Below, piece by piece: positions 59,467 through 64,000 of a DNA stretch of 64,000 nucleotides. A model generated the notes under the pieces. The model ran no database searches. It worked only from the letters and a program-made list of their open reading frames with translations, and had not been told where the DNA came from. Made by a program: the position numbers and the translations under genes. Within the stretch, counting starts at the first letter, position 1; every line of letters begins with the position of its first letter. This DNA comes from Solirubrobacterales bacterium 67-14 (lineage in GTDB: Bacteria > Actinomycetota > Thermoleophilia > Solirubrobacterales > 70-9), in contig MKST01000003.1 in assembly GCA_001897355.1 (NCBI GenBank), positions 110,686-174,685 of the forward strand, read 5' to 3'.

Positions 59467-60195
59467 ATGGACTTCTTCGCCGCCGCCCTAAACAACCTGC
59501 CGCTCGCCTTTGGGCCGAGCTGGCTCGACCCGCAGACCCTGATCGAGAAGTTCTCGATGATCGGGCTCCTGATCGTGGTCTTCATGGAGTCCGGCCTGAT
59601 GGTCGGCTTTTTCCTGCCCGGCGATTCGCTGCTGTTCACGGCCGGCCTGCTCTCGGCGACCACCGACGTGCTGCCGGATCTGTGGGTGCTCCTGATCCTG
59701 ATCCCGATCGCCGCGATCGCCGGTGACCAGACCGGTTACTGGATAGGACGCAAGTTCGGGCCGCCCCTTTTCAACCGTCCCGACAGCCGCTTCTTCAAAC
59801 GCGAGTACGTCGACCAGACGGCTGCCTTTTTCGAGAAGCACGGACCCCGGGCGATCATCCTGGCCCGTTTCGTGCCGATCGTGCGGGCCTTCGTGCCGGT
59901 GATGGCCGGCACCTCGAGGATGCATTACCGGACCTTCCTCACTTTCGACATCATCGGCGGCATCCTCTGGGGCGCCGGGGTGACCACCCTGGGCTACTTC
60001 CTCGGCCAGATCGACTTCATCAAGAACAACATCGAGTTCATCCTGATCGCGGTGGTTGCCTTCTCCGTGATCCCGGTCGTACTGGAGATCCGCAAGGCCA
60101 AGCGCGAAGCCGATTCCCATCAGAAGCCGGTTCCGTTCGAGAACCCGATCGACGAAGAGGGCGAACCGGTCCATCCCGTCGAGTCCGAGGTCTGA
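59467..60195 (+). CDS. DedA-family membrane protein
   Basis: The 242-residue product starts at the ATG at 59467; the frame upstream runs through the riboswitch region and is not coding. It has about five membrane segments and the DedA motifs VVFMESGLMVGFFLPGDSLL, GDQTGYWIGRKFG, FFEKHGPRAIILARFVPIVR and GGILWGAG, the set linked to lipid-carrier or phospholipid flipping. The C-terminal tail is acidic. Confidence 0.92.
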   Translation: MDFFAAALNNLPLAFGPSWLDPQTLIEKFSMIGLLIVVFMESGLMVGFFLPGDSLLFTAGLLSATTDVLPDLWVLLILIPIAAIAGDQTGYWIGRKFGPPLFNRPDSRFFKREYVDQTAAFFEKHGPRAIILARFVPIVRAFVPVMAGTSRMHYRTFLTFDIIGGILWGAGVTTLGYFLGQIDFIKNNIEFILIAVVAFSVIPVVLEIRKAKREADSHQKPVPFENPIDEEGEPVHPVESEV

Positions 60196-60254
60196 CCTTC
60201 CTGCTTGCCGCCCACACCGGGGCCGCTACTCTTTAGTTGAAGGCAAGGGGTTCG

Positions 60255-61841
60255 ATGAGGGAGATCAAACGTTGTGTGGCAGCAGCAGTGGCGCTCGTGA
60301 TCGCGCTGTCCATCTCCCCTGCCGCGGAGGCCGACCAGAGCCCGGCCGGCTGCGCTGGCACCCCGCCGACCGTCACCTTCGGGAGCCAGACGATCGAGCA
60401 GCTCGAGACGCCGGCACGGCAGGGCGACCCGATCGTGCTCAGCGCCCGGATCACCAATCAGGGCGATTCCGCCTGCAACCTGAGTGGGCTCACGGTCCGG
60501 GTCCGTCTTCCCGGCCGGGACGGGACCCCGAGTGCCAGCTATCGCACCCTGACCAGCAACACCTTCCTGGCGGCTGGATACGGGGTCGAGGGATTCACCG
60601 AAGTGAATCCCTACGTGGTCGACTTGGACGATGGCGTCTTTGAGGCGCCGCTCGAGATCTCCTGGCACGCACAGGTCCACAATGGCGACCAGAACAGCAC
60701 GGTGAGCGGCGAGGGCGTCCCGGTCAAGTTGAGCCTGACCCGCCCCCGGACGAGCCTGGTGGTCAAGTCCTCCCCCGCGACCGGCGTCTCTCCGCTGCTC
60801 GCCACCACCACCTACGCGCTGACCAACACCAGTCCCACCCCGACCACCGGCGCCGCAGCGCCGGGCCTGGTCCCGGACGGCCCGGCCGGTCTCCGCGACT
60901 TGATTGCCGACGCCAGTTGCGGACCGGTCGTCTATCTATCGGGCGACGGTGACCTCGGCACCGAGCGTGGCCCGGTGCTGGACCCAGGCGAGACTTGGCG
61001 TTTCACCTGTACGCGGACCTACCTGTTGCCCGGCACCTATTCGAGTCAGCCGACGATCAGCGGCAACAGCGACGTCGACGGGCGTCCCTGGCCCCAGCCG
61101 GCCGCCGGCACCGACTTCGCCCAGGTGAAGGTGCTCGGCCCAGATCTCGTCGTCGACAAGAGCCATCAGGGCGACCTGCTGGCCGGCGGCACCGGCGAGT
61201 ACAAGCTGAAGGTGACCAACAGCGGCAACCAGCCGACGTCCGGCAAGGTCGTGGTATATGACCTGCTCCCCGGTGGCCTGACCGCGACCGCGATCTCCGG
61301 TAAAGGCTGGAACTGCGTCCTGGGTTCGCTTTCCTGCAACCGATCGGATCCGCTTGCCTCAGGCCTCTCCTTTCCCGACGTGACGGTCGCCGTCCGGGTT
61401 GCCACAAGCCCACCGTCCAGCGTCACCAATTCGGCAAAGGTGTCTGGCGGTGGCGAGATGGCCGGCGCGACCGGGAACAACGCCGACGATGATCCGACCA
61501 CGATCCGGAGCCCGGGCCAGCCGCAGATGCCGACCAGCAGCCGCTTCACCGTCGGCAAGCCCAAGTCCCGCAACGACGGCAGCGTGGCGATCCCGGTTAC
61601 CGTGCCAGGGCGAGGGAAGCTGAAAATCGACGACGCGTCAGGCCCGGACCTGGTCCGAAAGGCGACGAAGCAAACGGGAGCCTACGGCAGCTACACGCTG
61701 GTGGCGAAGGTCCGTTCTCGTCTCTACCGGAAACTCAAGCGGACCGGCGGCGTCCGCACGATCAAGCTGAAGGTCACCTTCAAGCCCAGAGGTGGAAAGT
61801 CCGCCTCGAAACGCCGCCAGGCCCGCTTCCGGGTCCGTTAG
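60255..61841 (+). CDS. Secreted DUF11-type repeat protein
   Basis: From the ATG at 60255 (site AAGGGG) the product is 528 residues with a Sec signal peptide (about 1-27, ending AEADQ), a beta-rich region with CARDB-like pattern, and a DUF11-type domain (YKLKVTNSGNQPTSGKVVV, LLPGGL, then SVTNSAKVSGGG). The end is a basic, Lys/Arg-rich domain with no sorting signal. It is a probable cell-surface adhesin or matrix protein. It converges with the amine oxidase gene and overlaps it by four bases. Confidence 0.85.
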   Translation: MREIKRCVAAAVALVIALSISPAAEADQSPAGCAGTPPTVTFGSQTIEQLETPARQGDPIVLSARITNQGDSACNLSGLTVRVRLPGRDGTPSASYRTLTSNTFLAAGYGVEGFTEVNPYVVDLDDGVFEAPLEISWHAQVHNGDQNSTVSGEGVPVKLSLTRPRTSLVVKSSPATGVSPLLATTTYALTNTSPTPTTGAAAPGLVPDGPAGLRDLIADASCGPVVYLSGDGDLGTERGPVLDPGETWRFTCTRTYLLPGTYSSQPTISGNSDVDGRPWPQPAAGTDFAQVKVLGPDLVVDKSHQGDLLAGGTGEYKLKVTNSGNQPTSGKVVVYDLLPGGLTATAISGKGWNCVLGSLSCNRSDPLASGLSFPDVTVAVRVATSPPSSVTNSAKVSGGGEMAGATGNNADDDPTTIRSPGQPQMPTSSRFTVGKPKSRNDGSVAIPVTVPGRGKLKIDDASGPDLVRKATKQTGAYGSYTLVAKVRSRLYRKLKRTGGVRTIKLKVTFKPRGGKSASKRRQARFRVR

Positions 61842-63250
61842 CTCTGGGCGAACATCGCCTCGAGCGACGACATGGCGCTGCCGACCACTTCCAGGTCGCT
61901 CCACCCCGCGAGCCGGTGGGCGTCGGAGCCACCTGAAAGGGTCATCAGGAACGGCCTGCCGTTGATCGGGACGAAGTTCGCCCAGCTTCCCCAGCGACCC
62001 GGCATCCGTGGATCGATCCAGTTGAAGCCTTCCCACTTCGGATCCCAGAAGGGCTTTTCGAAGGCCAGCCAGACCTTGTCGAGCAGGCCGGCCCCGAGCA
62101 GCCGGATCGCGGTCCGGGTCCGAGGCGGCAGGTCGGGTTCGAACTCGATACGTCCGGCCTTGAGCACCCCGATCGGAACCGTGACGATCGCCGCGTCCGC
62201 GGCCATCCCTTCCCCGTCGAGCACGCCGCTTCCGGACAGCACCACTTCCGAAGAAGTCTGGATGATTCGCCGCACTTGGGCTCCGAAATGGACTGGCGCC
62301 TGATCTGAGAGTCCTTTGACCACATCGACGTAGGGTCCGTCGAGCAGGGCGTCACCACCGCCGAACCACCCTCCTTCCCAGGTCGCGAGGGCGGCGAGCT
62401 GATCGGGGTCGGCTCCGTACTCCTGCTGGACCTCGGTCTGGGACGCCCAGGCCAAGCCTGGTCCCTGGCGCCGGGGAAGAAGCGACTCGAGAGTCTGTTC
62501 CCGCATGCCGGGGGCATGCGGGTCGAAGGAATCGATCGACCGCCAGATCCGGTCCTCGCCTCTCTCCCCCATGGCCTGCTGACCGGGAACCGGAAAGTCC
62601 AGCGCGTACTCGAAATGGTGGAGCCCGATCCCGGCCTGTCTGGCCAGGGTGGTGAGCGGGTTGCCCTTGATCCCGTGGATCCAGGATGCGCCCAGTTCCA
62701 CGCGCGAGCCGTCCAGTTCACCGCTCCTGACCCTGCCGCCGACCCGGTCGGATGCCTCGAGCAGTACCGGCTGGAGGCCCTGGTCCAGCAGCTCGCCGGC
62801 GCAGGCCAGTCCGGCCACCCCCGCCCCGACCACCGCCACCCGGGCACCGGCGTCTAGTCTCCGGGCGAGTGCTTTTGCGGCATCGCGCCCGGCCTGAAGC
62901 GCGCCGTGGACGGTGGCCGGGATATTCGCCGTCGCCTCCCCGGCGAAGACGATCCGCCCGACCGGCTCGGCCAGCATCCGCCGCACTTCGGACCCGTACC
63001 GGGTCGGCGCCAGATACGAGTAGGAGCAGAGGGCAAGCGGGTCCCTCGACCAGCTGGTCCGGAGGTAGTCGACCGGTCGGGGAATCCCGAGGTCGGGCAG
63101 GCGGTCGATTACTTCCTGCCGGGTTTCGCCTTTCCCCCCGGATCCGCCGGACCCGCGTCCGACCAGCCCGGCCGCACCGGCGAACCCAGCCAGCGCGGCC
63201 CCGGCCAGGGCCACCTTGCCCAGTTCACGCCTGGTCATCCGCTCGGCCAT
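61838..63250 (-). CDS. Flavin amine oxidase, apparently circularly permuted
   Basis: The 470-residue product starts with a Tat-type signal (TRRELGKVALAGAAL). Residues about 47-131 hold motifs that normally end amine oxidases: WSRDPLALCSYSYLAP, then GRIVFAGEATANIPATVHGAL. The FAD-binding Rossmann motif (VVGAGVAG, 140-147) and LLEASDRVGGRV come only after that, followed by the substrate domain, and the chain ends at SLEAMFAQS, where relatives would continue into the WxxDP...GSYS part. So the FAD-binding C-terminal piece has moved to the front. Exported oxidation of amines is likely; the substrate is unknown. Confidence 0.85.
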   Translation of the reverse strand: MAERMTRRELGKVALAGAALAGFAGAAGLVGRGSGGSGGKGETRQEVIDRLPDLGIPRPVDYLRTSWSRDPLALCSYSYLAPTRYGSEVRRMLAEPVGRIVFAGEATANIPATVHGALQAGRDAAKALARRLDAGARVAVVGAGVAGLACAGELLDQGLQPVLLEASDRVGGRVRSGELDGSRVELGASWIHGIKGNPLTTLARQAGIGLHHFEYALDFPVPGQQAMGERGEDRIWRSIDSFDPHAPGMREQTLESLLPRRQGPGLAWASQTEVQQEYGADPDQLAALATWEGGWFGGGDALLDGPYVDVVKGLSDQAPVHFGAQVRRIIQTSSEVVLSGSGVLDGEGMAADAAIVTVPIGVLKAGRIEFEPDLPPRTRTAIRLLGAGLLDKVWLAFEKPFWDPKWEGFNWIDPRMPGRWGSWANFVPINGRPFLMTLSGGSDAHRLAGWSDLEVVGSAMSSLEAMFAQS

Positions 63251-63274
63251 GCACCGATTCTCCCTTGCAACGAA

Positions 63275-63298
63275 AAAGCCCGCCAGACGGCGGGCTTT
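63275..63298 (-). terminator. Terminator of tRNA-Glu
   Basis: AAAGCCCGCC and GGCGGGCTTT form a perfect 10-bp stem with an AGAC loop. On the minus strand TTTTTC follows the stem. It lies seven bases beyond the 3' end of tRNA-Glu and so ends that transcript. Confidence 0.85.
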
Positions 63299-63304
63299 GG
63301 GCGA

Positions 63305-63377
63305 TACCGCTACGGGGATTCGAACCCCGGTTTCCGGACTGAGAATCCGGCGTCCTAGACCCCTGGACGATAGCGGC
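63305..63377 (-). tRNA. tRNA-Glu (anticodon CTC)
   Basis: A full cloverleaf of 73 bases: acceptor GCCGCTA/TAGCGGT, D stem GTCC/GGAC, anticodon stem CCGGA/TCCGG with loop TTCTCAG (anticodon CTC), T arm with GTTCGAATCC, discriminator A. CCA is not encoded. It reads GAG, the preferred Glu codon in GC-rich genomes. Confidence 0.95.
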
Positions 63378-63515
63378 GCGTGGCGCGCATTCTAACAATT
63401 AAGCGGCCGGGTCGAAGGTGAGGCGAGTCACGCAGGGCCGGATCCCTGCACCGCCCGGCCGGCCCCGGGTCGGGGCGCCTCCGGAGCCCCGGAGCCGGTA
63501 GAGTTTCGCCTCCGC

Positions 63516-63599
63516 GCGGCTGTGGCGGAACTGGTAGACGCGCAGGCTTCAGGTGCCTGTGTTCGCAAGAACGTGGAGGTTCGACTCCTCTCAGCCGCA
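63516..63599 (+). tRNA. tRNA-Leu (anticodon CAG)
   Basis: A class II tRNA of 84 bases: acceptor GCGGCTG/CAGCCGC, anticodon stem CAGGC/GCCTG with loop TTCAGGT (anticodon CAG), a long variable arm (TGTTCGCAAGAACG) and a T arm with GTTCGACTCC. Discriminator A, no encoded CCA. It reads CUG. Confidence 0.95.
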
Positions 63600-63661
63600 T
63601 CGCATGTTCTCGATACAGCCCCGGCTACGGCAGGGCTGCGCGGCTCCACTTCGGAGTCCAG

Positions 63662-64000
63662 CTAGTGCGTGATCTTGCTGCGCTCGCTCTTGATCGTGAA
63701 AGTCCACTCCCGGAACTCGTCTCTGAAGAAGACGTATTTGGCGTCGAAGTCAGTCACGGTCTTGCTGCCGTCGTATGTCACCGTCCGAGTTGAGGTCGCG
63801 TGGATCGGGAAGACCGTCGTACTTCTGTTCGGCGGCGTCCCGTCCGCACGGTGCCTGCCGAGCCGCGCTGCGCCGCGAGCGATCCGATGGACGACATAGG
63901 TGTAAGTCGCCGACGGATAGTTCACAGGGTCATCGCCGAGGTAGTGCTCCTTCAGCAGCTTGACCACGACGCCCCGACTAGGCGGAGCAGGTTTATGAGA
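63662..64000 (-). CDS. Partial ORF at the window edge
   Basis: The minus strand is open from 63662 to the end of the window; the first visible start codon is GTG at 63967 but the frame continues past 64000. The readable end has TFTIKSERSKITH and a middle with TRTVTYDGSKTVTDFDAKYV, possibly a small beta-type protein. Codon use is less GC-biased than its neighbours. Family unknown; whether it is coding is uncertain. Confidence 0.4.
   Translation of the reverse strand, partial: SHKPAPPSRGVVVKLLKEHYLGDDPVNYPSATYTYVVHRIARGAARLGRHRADGTPPNRSTTVFPIHATSTRTVTYDGSKTVTDFDAKYVFFRDEFREWTFTIKSERSKITH

Overview
The window reads as a chromosome segment of a high-GC, Gram-positive-type actinobacterium, most plausibly of the Thermoleophilia/Solirubrobacterales lineage. 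This is an inference from the very GC-rich codon use, an actinobacterial-style dcw cluster with MraZ, a meso-DAP-type MurE signature, a Tad pilus operon, a GlpD/ECF context and secreted DUF11-type proteins. All calls come from reading the sequence and ORFs; no database search was run.

Layout. (1) 0.1-15.4 kb, minus strand: a compact dcw operon in the order mraZ-rsmH-ftsL-ftsI-murE-murF-mraY-murD-ftsW-murG-murC-ftsQ-ftsZ, driven by a promoter overlapped by MraZ boxes; no murB or ftsA is present. (2) 15.5-19.0 kb, plus strand: two tandem paralogous membrane proteins and a polytopic GT-C-like membrane protein. (3) 19.0-23.5 kb, minus strand: tadC-tadB-tadA-cpaB, a sensor kinase, and the DNA-binding half of its response regulator. 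(4) 23,507-46,150: a 22.6-kb, visibly AT-richer transposon. It has GGGT... terminal inverted repeats and a 4-bp AGCA target duplication, and it splits that response regulator. It carries a DDE transposase with a divergent ArsR-type regulator at its right end. Cargo includes a sigma-like factor, a DUF4062/unknown/PD-(D/E)XK operon, an OLD-family ATPase-TOPRIM nuclease, an AAA ATPase, another PD-(D/E)XK protein, secreted cysteine-containing proteins, a secreted SNase-excalibur nuclease and small membrane peptides. Additional copies of the left end inside it suggest layered acquisition. (5) 46.15-48.96 kb: the receiver half of the regulator, a DUF192 gene, a small secreted-protein operon, and two copies of a covarying RNA-like motif. 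(6) 49.1-59.4 kb, minus strand: a divergent Rho, a transaldolase, GlpD, and a cobalamin-riboswitch-led ECF transport operon whose extra domains resemble the two halves of animal transcobalamin/intrinsic factor. (7) 59.5-64 kb: a DedA protein, a DUF11-type secreted protein, an apparently circularly permuted flavin amine oxidase, tRNA-Glu(CTC), tRNA-Leu(CAG) and an edge-truncated ORF.

How the parts work together. The dcw genes build and divide the cell wall. The tad genes would assemble a Flp-type pilus under a two-component system that the transposon has cut in two; removing the element plus one AGCA restores a 237-aa OmpR-type regulator in frame. The riboswitch-ECF operon is best read as a vitamin B12 uptake system with bacterial transcobalamin-like domains on the cell surface. 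The transposon cargo is dominated by putative defence and secreted-effector genes.
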